Origin: Candidatus Lindowbacteria bacterium RIFCSPLOWO2_12_FULL_62_27
Lineage (GTDB): Bacteria; Lindowbacteria; 2-12-FULL-62-27
NCBI GenBank assembly: GCA_001784175.1
Contig: MFPR01000027.1
Location: forward strand, 579 to 45,150
Reading direction: 5' to 3'
DNA length: 44,572 bases
Each line of letters starts with the position of its first letter. The first letter of the stretch is position 1. The notes beneath the pieces are model-generated. The model saw only the letters and a program-made list of their open reading frames with translations. It had not been told where the DNA came from and ran no database searches. The position numbers and the translations under genes were made by a program. Below, one piece after another: positions 4,301 to 10,824 of this stretch.

Positions 4301-4373
4301 GGGGCGGTAGGCGAATGGTAGAGCCGCCGGCCTTTCAAGCCGGAGTCTGTGGGTTCAAGTCCCATCCGCCCTG
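4301..4373 (+). tRNA. tRNA-Glu(TTC)
   Basis: Acceptor GGGGCGG/CCGCCCT (G1-U72 wobble), anticodon stem CCGGC/GCCGG with loop CTTTCAA (TTC), T arm TGTGGG-TTCAAGT-CCCAT, discriminator G. Confidence 0.92.
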
Positions 4374-4377
4374 TTGT

Positions 4378-4450
4378 GGGGGTATCGGCTAATCGGCAGG
4401 CCGCCGTGTTCTCAGCGCGGAAACCGCGGGTTCGAATCCCCGTACCCCTG
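4378..4450 (+). tRNA. tRNA-Glu(CTC)
   Basis: Acceptor GGGGGTA/TACCCCT, anticodon stem CCGTG/CGCGG with loop TTCTCAG (CTC), T-loop TTCGAAT, discriminator G. The T stem pairs firmly over only three positions (GGG/CCC). Confidence 0.87.
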
Positions 4451-4455
4451 GTCAT

Positions 4456-4530
4456 TGGGGAGTCGTCTAATAGGTAGGACGCGAGACTTTGGATCTCGCT
4501 ATGCAGGATCGAAGCCTGCCTCCCCAGCCA
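4456..4530 (+). tRNA. tRNA-Gln(TTG)
   Basis: Acceptor TGGGGAG/CTCCCCA, anticodon stem CGAGA/TCTCG with loop CTTTGGA (TTG), T arm GCAGG-ATCGAAG-CCTGC, discriminator G and encoded CCA. Closely resembles the first gene of the array, tRNA-Gln(CTG), and ends the dense block. Confidence 0.92.
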
Positions 4531-4645
4531 TTTTCGAACAAATACGAACGTTGGCGCGGGCACGCCAGCGGCGCACAGGTGACCAAGTATCTTGGATTTC
4601 ATTTGTGCGTTCCGCCAATGGATTCTAAACGTGCCCGGAGCCAGA

Positions 4646-4718
4646 CGTTGGTTAGCTCAGCAGGCAGAGCATCAGGCTGTGAACCTGAGAGTCGCGGGTT
4701 CGAATCCCGCACCAACTT
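4646..4718 (+). tRNA. tRNA-His(GTG), canonical type
   Basis: Anticodon stem TCAGG/CCTGA with loop CTGTGAA (GTG), D arm starting TAGCTCAG, T arm GCGGG-TTCGAAT-CCCGC, acceptor GTTGGT/ACCAAC. The core is much closer to a standard chromosomal tRNA than the array members, and it lies 115 nt beyond them. The first acceptor pair is unclear (C opposite T). It duplicates the array's His anticodon. Confidence 0.85.
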
Positions 4719-4734
4719 CGGGTGGAAACACCCG
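4719..4734 (+). other. hairpin after tRNA-His
   Basis: CGGGTG/CACCCG with a GAAA tetraloop immediately after the tRNA. No T-run follows, so it is more likely a 3' processing or stability hairpin than a terminator. Confidence 0.5.
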
Positions 4735-5055
4735 CCAGTGGAAAACCGCGCAAGCGGGCTCAGAACGCGTCCGATGGAGACGAACGCTCGATCAACTGGC
4801 CGACGCGCGGATAATGGCCGCACCGGAAGTACGCGCCGGCGTCTGTCGGAGGCAACACAAATACGCCGCCCTGCAGCTCGCAGATACCGCATCGCCGACC
4901 GTGGCAACCTCCGACGGATTTCATACTCGTCGGAAAACCCATGCGAGCGATGCTCAAGCGACGCTCCGCGGATGATGTGCAGTTGGACTTGCCGTTCGTC
5001 TCCTGAGGGCCTTATTTCAACACATATCGAGAAAGGCGAAATCAAAAATCAGAAA
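4735..5055. other. intergenic stretch without a supported gene
   Basis: About 320 nt between the last tRNA hairpin and the SPFH gene. Open frames run through it in several phases, but the longest includes translated tRNA sequence and none has a ribosome-binding site. I see no tRNA, clear promoter or terminator. Confidence 0.5.
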
Positions 5056-5070
5056 GGGAGGTGAATCGCC

Positions 5071-6177
5071 ATGTTCTTGATTGGATACCGGAAGATTCGT
5101 TCCTACGAGAGGGGCCTGTACTTCTACGATGGGGAGTTCCGGAAAATTCTGGCCACAGGCCGACATTGGTTCGTGGATCCTCTGAACCGCATCCGGATCG
5201 ATGTTGTGTCCCAGCGCGACCCCTGGCTGGACCATGACAAGCTCGACATCATCGTCAAGTCCGGTGTCCTCAAGGACGAGGCGGTGGTACTGGACCTGAA
5301 GGACTATGAGCGCGCGCTCGTGTGGATCGACGGCCGGTTCAGCCGCGTGCTGGATGCAGGTCTCTACGCGATGTGGTCCAAGTTCCGCGACATCAAGACG
5401 GAGATCGTTGACGCGCGGGCCGTGCTGTTCGAGCACAAGAGCATCGACGTCATCCTGAAGTCGGGGGGTGTCGATGCAGTGCTCAATGTCTTCAACGTCG
5501 AGGAGGGTCACGCCGGCGTCTATTTCAAGGACGGTGAATACGTCAAGACACTGGCTCCGGGCAAGTATGCGACGTGGAAGAACGTCGGCAAGGTCAAGTT
5601 CTACCACCTCGACGTGCGCGAGACGGTACTCGACGTGGCCGGCCAGGAGATCATGACGGCCGACAAGGTCACGCTCCGGATGAACGCGATCGTGACCTAT
5701 CGCATCGTTGATGCCCGCAAGTCCGTCGAAACGGTCGGAGACGTGGCGCAGGCGCTGTATCGTGAGGCGCAGCTGGCGCTTCGTGCCGCAGTCGGCACAC
5801 GAGAGCTTGAGCCGCTTCTGGTCGACAAGACCGACGTTGCGAAGGAACTCGAGTCCGTCATTCGCCGACGCGCGAGCGAGTTCGGCATTCACGTGATCGG
5901 TCTTGGCATTCGAGACATCATCCTGCCGGGCGACATGAAGACGTTGCTCAACAAGGTGCTCGAGGCCAAGAAGGCGTCCGAGGCGAACGTGATTCTGCGA
6001 CGCGAGGAGACGGCAGCCATGCGCAGCCAGCTCAACACGGCGAAGCTCATGGAGGACAATGCGGTTCTGATGCGCCTCAAGGAACTGGAGGTGCTGGAGA
6101 AGGTCGCGGGCGCGTCTAAGCTGAGCGTCGTGCTGGGTGAGAAGGGATTGGCCGAGCGTGTGGTCAATCTGCTGTGA
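5071..6177 (+). CDS. SPFH/Band-7 (slipin-like) protein with three N-terminal repeats
   Basis: A 368-aa SPFH-domain protein. Residues about 190-300 form the Band-7 core (LDVAGQEIMTADKVTLRMNA, then VGTREL and GLGIRDIILPGDMK), followed by a helical tail (300-350) for oligomerisation. The first 190 residues contain three copies of a module with consensus ER-hydrophobic-DG-x-F-x3-L-x-x-G-x-Y/H-x-x-W/F (about 11-35, 79-103, 145-170). There is no clear N-terminal membrane anchor, unlike typical stomatins. Start chosen for the strong GGGAGGTGA site before the ATG. SPFH/slipin genes have been noted beside RNA-repair genes such as rtcB; no rtcB is visible here, so a link to the tRNA array is inference from position. 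Confidence 0.88.
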   Translation: MFLIGYRKIRSYERGLYFYDGEFRKILATGRHWFVDPLNRIRIDVVSQRDPWLDHDKLDIIVKSGVLKDEAVVLDLKDYERALVWIDGRFSRVLDAGLYAMWSKFRDIKTEIVDARAVLFEHKSIDVILKSGGVDAVLNVFNVEEGHAGVYFKDGEYVKTLAPGKYATWKNVGKVKFYHLDVRETVLDVAGQEIMTADKVTLRMNAIVTYRIVDARKSVETVGDVAQALYREAQLALRAAVGTRELEPLLVDKTDVAKELESVIRRRASEFGIHVIGLGIRDIILPGDMKTLLNKVLEAKKASEANVILRREETAAMRSQLNTAKLMEDNAVLMRLKELEVLEKVAGASKLSVVLGEKGLAERVVNLL

Positions 6178-6193
6178 GCAGTAAGGAGGAACG

Positions 6194-6346
6194 ATGTTTA
6201 CGGTAGACGAGTTTGAAAGCGGCGGAGGGGGGCCGGATCAAAAACGCAGCGGCGGCCCCCCTCCTTGGAGCCGGGTGATCCGAACAAACAGGCAACACCG
6301 TATTCAACGCCCGCATGGTGTGAGTGGCAGCACGTCGCCGGGGTAA
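6194..6346 (+). CDS. possible 50-aa Gly/Pro-rich small protein
   Basis: A near-ideal ribosome-binding site (AAGGAGGA) precedes ATG 6194, 17 nt after the SPFH stop. The frame begins MFTVDEFESGGGGP and is rich in Gly, Pro and Arg. It runs into the tRNA-Thr gene at 6309, so gene and tRNA overlap. A very stable inverted repeat (GGAGGGGGGCC / GGCCCCCCTCC, about 6222-6262) lies within it and may be the real functional feature. No family recognised; it could be translated or just an RNA leader. Confidence 0.4.
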   Translation: MFTVDEFESGGGGPDQKRSGGPPPWSRVIRTNRQHRIQRPHGVSGSTSPG

Positions 6347-6380
6347 GGCGGAGGTCTCGGATCAAAACCGAGTGCGGGCT
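6309..6380 (+). tRNA. outlying tRNA-Thr(GGT)
   Basis: Acceptor GCCCGCA/TGCGGGC, anticodon stem TCGCC/GGCGG with loop GGGGTAA (GGT at 6342-6344), T arm CTCGG-ATCAAAA-CCGAG, discriminator T. Position 33 is G instead of U. It lies between the SPFH and HNH genes and supplies the one Thr anticodon class missing from the main array. Confidence 0.8.
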
Positions 6381-6407
6381 TGATCAATTATGTTCAGGAG
6401 GAATGAT

Positions 6408-7061
6408 GTGACTGGTGTACTGGTTCAACCAACGTTGCTTTTGAATTCCAGTTTTCTGCCGGTGTCGGTCATCCGTGTGATGGAGGCAATCTGTCTGCTC
6501 GTTACTTCCAAAGCCGATCTAATAGACGGTGACGAGAGGGAACCGATCCGTTCGCAAAGATTGTCGATCCCTCTGCCGAGGGTCGTACGCCTGTTGAATT
6601 TCAACGGGATTCCGTCGAACCCGGCCTGGTCAAGATTGAAGGTGATTTACCGGGACGACATGACCTGCGCCTGGTGCGGCAAGCGCGGCCGTATGGAGGA
6701 ACTGGACTGCGACCACATCATTCCCCGATCACGGTGGCACGTTTGTCCGCCGAATCTTCGCCGAGCATACGAAGTTCCACGAGTGAAACTCCAGAACATT
6801 GCAGCCCCTTGGAATTCGTGGATGAACACCCTCGCGGCCTGTCGAAAATGCAACGCCGCCAAGGGAAATCTCTATCCATGGGAGATGGGCCACCGCCCCC
6901 TCTGGTCGCCGTACGAGCCGGAATACGTCCCATCCATCATTGTCAGCTTCGAGCGAGCAAAAAATCTTGGCTGGCTGGATTATCTGCTCACGCGCCGCGG
7001 GACGCTCGTCTATCCGTCGGGAGTGCGTGCCGTGGGTGTGCCCTCCAGAAAACGGATATAG
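6408..7061 (+). CDS. HNH endonuclease
   Basis: A 217-aa protein of the HNH nuclease superfamily. The metal-binding frame is visible: CAWC (residues 87-90), the catalytic LDCDHIIPRS segment with D102-H103, and the closing NTLAACRKCNAAKGN (140-154) with the second Cys pair and conserved Asn. The N-terminal QPTLLLNSSFLPVSVIRVM is typical of a widespread bacterial HNH subfamily found in phages and mobile elements. The GTG at 6408, six bases after AGGAGG (6396-6401), is preferred over ATG 6390, which lies upstream of that site. HNH genes recur in mobile elements with tRNA arrays; this one may nick DNA during transfer or homing. Confidence 0.9.
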   Translation: MTGVLVQPTLLLNSSFLPVSVIRVMEAICLLVTSKADLIDGDEREPIRSQRLSIPLPRVVRLLNFNGIPSNPAWSRLKVIYRDDMTCAWCGKRGRMEELDCDHIIPRSRWHVCPPNLRRAYEVPRVKLQNIAAPWNSWMNTLAACRKCNAAKGNLYPWEMGHRPLWSPYEPEYVPSIIVSFERAKNLGWLDYLLTRRGTLVYPSGVRAVGVPSRKRI

Positions 7062-7075
7062 TATTTAATACTAAT
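7059..7075. promoter_or_regulatory. palindromic operator, site 1
   Basis: TAGTATTTAATACTAAT, with a 7-nt inverted repeat around a central T, overlapping the HNH stop codon and lying just upstream of the leader of the excisionase-like gene at 7155. The same 17 nt recur at 9111-9127 in the rep promoter. Confidence 0.7.
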
Positions 7076-7154
7076 TTATTGACTACTGGACAAATCACTG
7101 GTACATGCAGTATAGACACTGTAAGACCGAATAAACTGATGGGGGTGGTCCATT

Positions 7155-7433
7155 GTGACGGTTCCAGAAACAGAATCGAACGAGGCACAGAAAACCGAAG
7201 AAATCTGTAAGCGTAAACCCGGGATTCCGGACGTGCCCATTCCATCTGGCCCGTACCTGAATTCTGTAGAAGCCGCCTGTTATTTGCGCTTGTCGCTCGG
7301 CACAATCGCCAACCTTGTATCCGAGGGGAAGATTCCTTTTGCAAAAGCGGGCCGCCGGCGCGTCTTCCGTAGGACCGACCTCGATGAATATGTCGAGAAG
7401 TCGTACAAGCCGGCAGTCCACAACTCGTTTTAG
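7155..7433 (+). CDS. excisionase-like helix-turn-helix DNA-binding protein
   Basis: A 92-aa protein whose residues about 34-83 match the HTH_17/MerR-like excisionase fold: YLNSVEAACYLRLSLGTIAN (helix-turn-helix) followed by the wing GKIPFAKAGRRRVFRRTDLDEYVE. Such small proteins act as recombination directionality factors or regulators of plasmid and integrative elements. Start is GTG 7155, preceded by GGGGGTGG. The operator at 7059-7075 lies upstream, with a possible promoter (TGGACA, then TATAGA near 7111). The gene converges on the unknown gene at 7430 and their stop codons overlap by 4 nt. It could autoregulate through the palindrome shared with rep. Confidence 0.8.
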   Translation: MTVPETESNEAQKTEEICKRKPGIPDVPIPSGPYLNSVEAACYLRLSLGTIANLVSEGKIPFAKAGRRRVFRRTDLDEYVEKSYKPAVHNSF

Positions 7434-7945
7434 GCCGGCTCTTCAGGGAAATCCTTCCTGGGAAAAGGAATAATTTTGTTCTGCCCAAGATCTTTCTTCA
7501 CGGCAGATTCCTCGAAGCCTGGCAACGGTGCTTGTGGCGGAGTTTCCTTGCGAGTTTCCGTCCGGTAGATTTCCTCTTTGTTTTTCATTCGAAAGTGTCG
7601 CACCAAATCTTCGACGCCCCGCTGCTGACCATCCTTTAAGTCCTCGATCCCGATCAAAGATCCTCGGGACCATTTTGTGGTCAGGATGCCATCCCCGGGC
7701 AGTTTCTGATGGGCGCCTATATCTTGGCCGAGAACATAGAGCGCCTGCTGATAAGGGATGACATTTGGTGTTCCCGATGATGAGAGGATCTTCAAATACT
7801 GATCCAAGGTCGGCACCGCGCGCCCAGTGAGAATCTTTCGGAATTCAGGAGCCTTCAGGAATGGCAGATCAAGATGACGGGTGATTCGACGTAAGAAGAC
7901 ATGTAGCCTCAGTGGCTTCTTCAACGGGGTCGTGGGCTCGTTCAA
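7430..7945 (-). CDS. 171-aa protein of unknown function
   Basis: An open frame starting with TTG at 7945 directly after an in-frame TAA, without a good ribosome-binding site; the true start may be further in. The product is basic at the N-terminus (KKPLRLHVFLRRITRHLDLP), has a middle part with KILTGRAVPTLDQYLKIL that could be helical and DNA-binding, and a polar tail ending in acidic and basic residues. I do not recognise the family. It is transcribed like rep, lies downstream of the origin-like region and overlaps the convergent excisionase-like gene by 4 nt. Possibly a truncated plasmid gene. Confidence 0.5.
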   Translation of the reverse strand: MNEPTTPLKKPLRLHVFLRRITRHLDLPFLKAPEFRKILTGRAVPTLDQYLKILSSSGTPNVIPYQQALYVLGQDIGAHQKLPGDGILTTKWSRGSLIGIEDLKDGQQRGVEDLVRHFRMKNKEEIYRTETRKETPPQAPLPGFEESAVKKDLGQNKIIPFPRKDFPEEPA

Positions 7946-8149
7946 TTACCACAGGAATGCTGCTTCGACTTCGACTGCGTTCGGTTCATCGTCGGCCTCC
8001 TCGATATGAATATCCCCCTCAGAATTCCGGTGATTCGGGAGGCGACGGGGTTTTCCTGAACGACGTTGATCAAGTATCGCGACAGATCACTGATCAGTCA
8101 AAATCAGATTTTCTCTGGCTGAATCTTTTTGTTTGGAGGATTGATTGGC

Positions 8150-8330
8150 GGCAGATTTTCCACAATCGCGCGGCGGATACTACAAGTTTCTAAAAGGGAT
8201 ACTACCAGTACAGCGTGACAAGATGCACAGGCCGGACGTGACAGCATATCGTGCGTTTCTCTCGGACGGCCGTGTGACAAGATACCGTGCACAATTCCCA
8301 GAATCCACACGGAAGTGTGGACAACTATTG
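8150..8330. other. origin-like region downstream of rep
   Basis: Contains a DnaA-box-like TTTTCCACA (8156-8164), three GTGACA-led repeats (8215, 8238, 8274; two continue into CGTGC), and an inverted TTGTCCACA (8316-8324), all just beyond the rep stop codon. Repeats plus DnaA boxes next to a RepA gene suggest a plasmid origin. The stretch 7946-8150 shows only an ACTGATCAGT palindrome near 8087. Spacing between repeats is uneven (23 and 36 nt), so the iteron reading is tentative. Confidence 0.45.
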
Positions 8331-9095
8331 TGGAACCGACGGCGGGGATGGCCTCAAGATCAGATGTCGAGCTTCGAGTTCGACTTTCGCATCCGGATAG
8401 ACTGCGAGTACCCGGATGAGATTTTCACGCAACGCGCGTTTAAAAAAGCGCAGCCGGGAATAATCGGCTCCAAACTGACAGAACAGGGCACATAGGGGAA
8501 TAGCCGTTGCGGTACGGAGATAACTGAAGCGGTAGGTGAGCCAGGCATAGAGATCGATCGCCAGAGATGAGCGTTTCAAGGTGCAGATGGCATCCGGTCG
8601 CAATGGAATCGACGATTGCACCGCATGAAGATAAAACTCCGCCGTTACGCGGATCTCTGTTTGAAAGAGGGATCGTTCATACGGTCGCTTGGGGTCCCAC
8701 CAGAGTTCAAACTCCACGGCGACTCTCATTTGCTCGATCACGCCGGACATTCGACCGAATGCGATGGTTGACGCCAGAAGCCGGCTGACTTGGTCGTAGA
8801 ATCGCCGGCGCGTGTGGCCGTCCGGACTCAAGCCAAGCCCTGCTAGAAACGAATGGTAGGACTCGTCGAGTTCTATTCGCCGTTGCCCTGTGATCAAAAT
8901 CTGCCTGGTGAGCCACATGAGAAACAGCCGGGGGTAACTCGCGTAGGGCAGACCCAGATTCGGGTTGGCCCGAACATTGAGGACATAGTCATTGGCGCGG
9001 CGGGTCCAGATGGTTTCACCGGCGCGGTCGGAATGGGGGAGGTTCGCCACAACGAAGGACTTCGGAAGATAGACGGGGTTGGTCTTGGCATTCAT
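8325..9095 (-). CDS. RepA-type plasmid replication initiator
   Basis: A 256-aa protein resembling the RepA_C family of plasmid initiators. Recognisable segments are NLGLPYASYPRLFLMWLTRQ (about residue 45), the LAGLGLSPDGHTRRRFYDQVSRLLAS core (about 85-110), WWDPKRP, and IDLYAWLTYRFSYL (about 178-191). Such proteins bind origin repeats and recruit DnaA and helicase. ATG 9095 has no ribosome-binding site, but the promoter (TTGACA at 9127-9132 on this strand, 17-nt spacer) would start RNA almost at the ATG, so the message may be leaderless. The palindromic operator fills the promoter spacer, implying repression. Its presence marks the region as an integrated or integrative plasmid. Confidence 0.82.
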   Translation of the reverse strand: MNAKTNPVYLPKSFVVANLPHSDRAGETIWTRRANDYVLNVRANPNLGLPYASYPRLFLMWLTRQILITGQRRIELDESYHSFLAGLGLSPDGHTRRRFYDQVSRLLASTIAFGRMSGVIEQMRVAVEFELWWDPKRPYERSLFQTEIRVTAEFYLHAVQSSIPLRPDAICTLKRSSLAIDLYAWLTYRFSYLRTATAIPLCALFCQFGADYSRLRFFKRALRENLIRVLAVYPDAKVELEARHLILRPSPPSVPQ

Positions 9096-9103
9096 GTGGC
9101 CGC

Positions 9104-9132
9104 AAGGTATTAGTATTTAATACTAATGTCAA
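9104..9132 (-). promoter_or_regulatory. rep promoter with embedded operator
   Basis: Minus-strand -35 TTGACA (9132-9127), 17-nt spacer, weak -10 TACCTT (9109-9104). The 19-nt perfect palindrome ATTAGTATTTAATACTAAT (9109-9127) occupies the spacer, an ideal place for a repressor. It contains the 17 nt also found at 7059-7075. Confidence 0.6.
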
Positions 9133-9147
9133 TGTGTTTGGGGCAAT

Positions 9148-9176
9148 TTGTCCACAATACCAACAGGCTATCCACA
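9148..9176 (+). promoter_or_regulatory. two DnaA-box-like 9-mers
   Basis: TTGTCCACA (9148-9156) and CTATCCACA (9168-9176), each one mismatch from TTATCCACA. The first is identical to the inverted copy at 8316-8324. They lie in the divergent rep/regulator promoter region. Confidence 0.5.
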
Positions 9177-9180
9177 AACC

Positions 9181-9209
9181 TTGACATGACCGGTCGCGGC
9201 TGGGATAAT
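9181..9209 (+). promoter_or_regulatory. promoter of the 9238 regulator and integrase
   Basis: Consensus -35 TTGACA (9181-9186), 17-nt spacer, -10 GATAAT (9204-9209), then AAGGGGG before ATG 9238. Probably drives the regulator and integrase as one unit. Confidence 0.75.
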
Positions 9210-9237
9210 TCGCGCACTACCGCAAAGGGGGCCATCC

Positions 9238-9669
9238 ATGGAGCAAGGTGAAAGGATATACGAGATATTCCGCAAGCGCGCCAAGGCGCGAGAGCTGACC
9301 GTTCAAGAAATCGTCAACGGGCTCGGCAAGAAGGATACAACCCACTACAGCCTTTATCAGTTCTCCATCGGCAAGAGCATGCCGCCGATTCACAAGCTCG
9401 CCGCGTATTTCGAATCCGTGGGCATGCGCCTCCTTCTTGAGGCGGATGGAAACGTCTATGCGCTTGAGTTCAAGGACCGGGTCCAGCCGAAGCGGGAGGG
9501 CGACCGGATGATGGTCGGCGAGCGCGTCAGTGTCGGAGGCGAGTACGCGGATCTCACGCCGGACCAGATCAGCGCCGTCGAAGCCCTGGTTGCGTCGTTC
9601 CGAGCCACAAACAAGCGCGTGAAACGATCCCGGGTCGAAACAGCGGCCAAGGTCAGACGGGCCGCGTAG
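9238..9669 (+). CDS. small HTH (XRE-like) regulator
   Basis: A 143-aa protein. Residues about 18-62 (ELTVQEIVNGLGKKDTTHYS to MPPIHKLAAYFESVGMRLLL) fit an XRE-like helix-turn-helix; a middle region follows, then DLTPDQISAVEALVASF and a basic tail. It is preceded by a good promoter and ribosome-binding site and followed after 12 nt by the integrase gene, so the two are likely cotranscribed. A role as regulator of integration or replication, perhaps the repressor acting on the shared palindrome, is plausible but not shown by sequence. The tail is rich in Arg and Lys. Confidence 0.7.
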   Translation: MEQGERIYEIFRKRAKARELTVQEIVNGLGKKDTTHYSLYQFSIGKSMPPIHKLAAYFESVGMRLLLEADGNVYALEFKDRVQPKREGDRMMVGERVSVGGEYADLTPDQISAVEALVASFRATNKRVKRSRVETAAKVRRAA

Positions 9670-9681
9670 GGGACAAATCCC

Positions 9682-10788
9682 ATGGGCGTTCGAGCGATCA
9701 CGCGATTACCGAGTGGCGAATATCGCGTCAATTTCTATTACTGGAATCAGATCGGCATGAAGCATCGCGGGCGGAAGAAATTCCGTACGCTGCGGCTTGC
9801 AGAGACGTTCTATGCCGAGAGGATTCGTGAATTTGAAGCGAAGGTGCATGTTGGCTCGAAGGAGCGAGGGTCGATCACGGTGAAGCAATTCCTGGACCAG
9901 CATTATTATCCATGGGCGCAGAAGGCCAAGAAATCTTATCCCGTGGAAAGAGTGTTCATGAGGAATACCGAAGTGCGATGGGGCGAACGCCGACTCTCGT
10001 CAATCACTGTGTTTGATATTGAAAAGTGGCGGATTGAAATGAAGCAGAAGGTCTGCCCGGCGACCGTCAGCCGCCGACTGGCGTATCTTCGGTCCTTCTT
10101 CAAATTCGCGCATGCCGGCATGACGGACGAGGATGGCCACACGGTCGGCGGCGGATTCATCGGCGACAATCCGATGCGGCATGTTCGAAGCCCGAAAACG
10201 AAGCTGCCTCTTCGACCGCCGACGATTCTGGCGCCGGATGAAATTGCGAGGCTCAAGCCCGATGGGACGCGCGGGATGGATCTCGTTTTATTCTGCATTT
10301 ATTCGGGGATGCGCCGGGGCGAGATATTCCGGATGCGGTACGAGGACATAGATCGCGTGGCCGGCGTCATCCGGATCCCCGTCACGAAAAACGACGAGCC
10401 GCGGATCATTCCGTTGACGAAACAGCTTGCCGGTATTATTGACAGACAACCGGTGGACGATTCGGGATTTGTTTTTTCATGGAAGGGAAGGCAAACTAGG
10501 GACTGTCGTAGCGCGATCAATCAGGCGCTCTGGCGCGTGGGGATCACACGGCGGGTCCGGATGCATGACCTTCGCCACACGTTCGGCTCGTACCTGGCCA
10601 TGAACGGGGTAGACTTGGACGAAAGGATGGCTCTGATGGGGCACAAGACAATCACAGCGGCGCGGATTTATACCCATTATTATACGAAACGCCTGTCGGA
10701 GTCGATGGAGAGGCTGATGGAGGCCTATGAGACGGCCGAGGAGAAAACAAAAGGGCACAAAAAGGGCACTGAGGCGATTGCCGTATGA
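9682..10788 (+). CDS. tyrosine recombinase / integrase
   Basis: A 368-aa phage-type integrase. An N-terminal arm-binding domain (about 1-55) and a SAM-like core-binding domain (about 60-150) precede the catalytic domain. Catalytic residues are visible: Arg in SGMRRGE (about 211), Lys in VTKNDEPR (about 236), HDLRHT (H295, R298), GHK (H321) and the nucleophile in IYTHY (Y330). It probably inserted the element at the tRNA-Thr gene 36 nt downstream. The orientation is unusual, because the tRNA's 5' end, not its 3' end, faces the integrase. The regulator upstream shares its operon. Confidence 0.92.
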   Translation: MGVRAITRLPSGEYRVNFYYWNQIGMKHRGRKKFRTLRLAETFYAERIREFEAKVHVGSKERGSITVKQFLDQHYYPWAQKAKKSYPVERVFMRNTEVRWGERRLSSITVFDIEKWRIEMKQKVCPATVSRRLAYLRSFFKFAHAGMTDEDGHTVGGGFIGDNPMRHVRSPKTKLPLRPPTILAPDEIARLKPDGTRGMDLVLFCIYSGMRRGEIFRMRYEDIDRVAGVIRIPVTKNDEPRIIPLTKQLAGIIDRQPVDDSGFVFSWKGRQTRDCRSAINQALWRVGITRRVRMHDLRHTFGSYLAMNGVDLDERMALMGHKTITAARIYTHYYTKRLSESMERLMEAYETAEEKTKGHKKGTEAIAV

Positions 10789-10804
10789 GGCGTACTTTTA
10801 TAAT
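10778..10804 (+). promoter_or_regulatory. promoter of tRNA-Thr(CGT)
   Basis: Perfect -10 TATAAT at 10799-10804, 20 nt upstream of the tRNA. The best -35 (TTGCCG, 10778-10783, 15-nt spacer) lies inside the last codons of the integrase, so tRNA transcription appears to depend on element DNA. Confidence 0.55.
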
Positions 10805-10824
10805 TCTCTCTTGTAGTTATGGTT

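Noticed and set aside
985-4718. Many open frames of 60-205 aa on both strands across the tRNA block
   Set aside because: They are translations of tRNA genes (the minus-strand ones repeat motifs such as DSNPR or ESNS that are the reverse complement of the T-arm consensus). None except 1360-1587 has a ribosome-binding site or protein-like pattern.
4592-4975. A 127-aa frame covering tRNA-His and the following spacer
   Set aside because: It includes translated tRNA and has no ribosome-binding site.
8145-8495. A 116-aa + strand frame over the origin-like region
   Set aside because: It runs antisense into rep, has no start signal and crosses the DnaA-box-like repeats.
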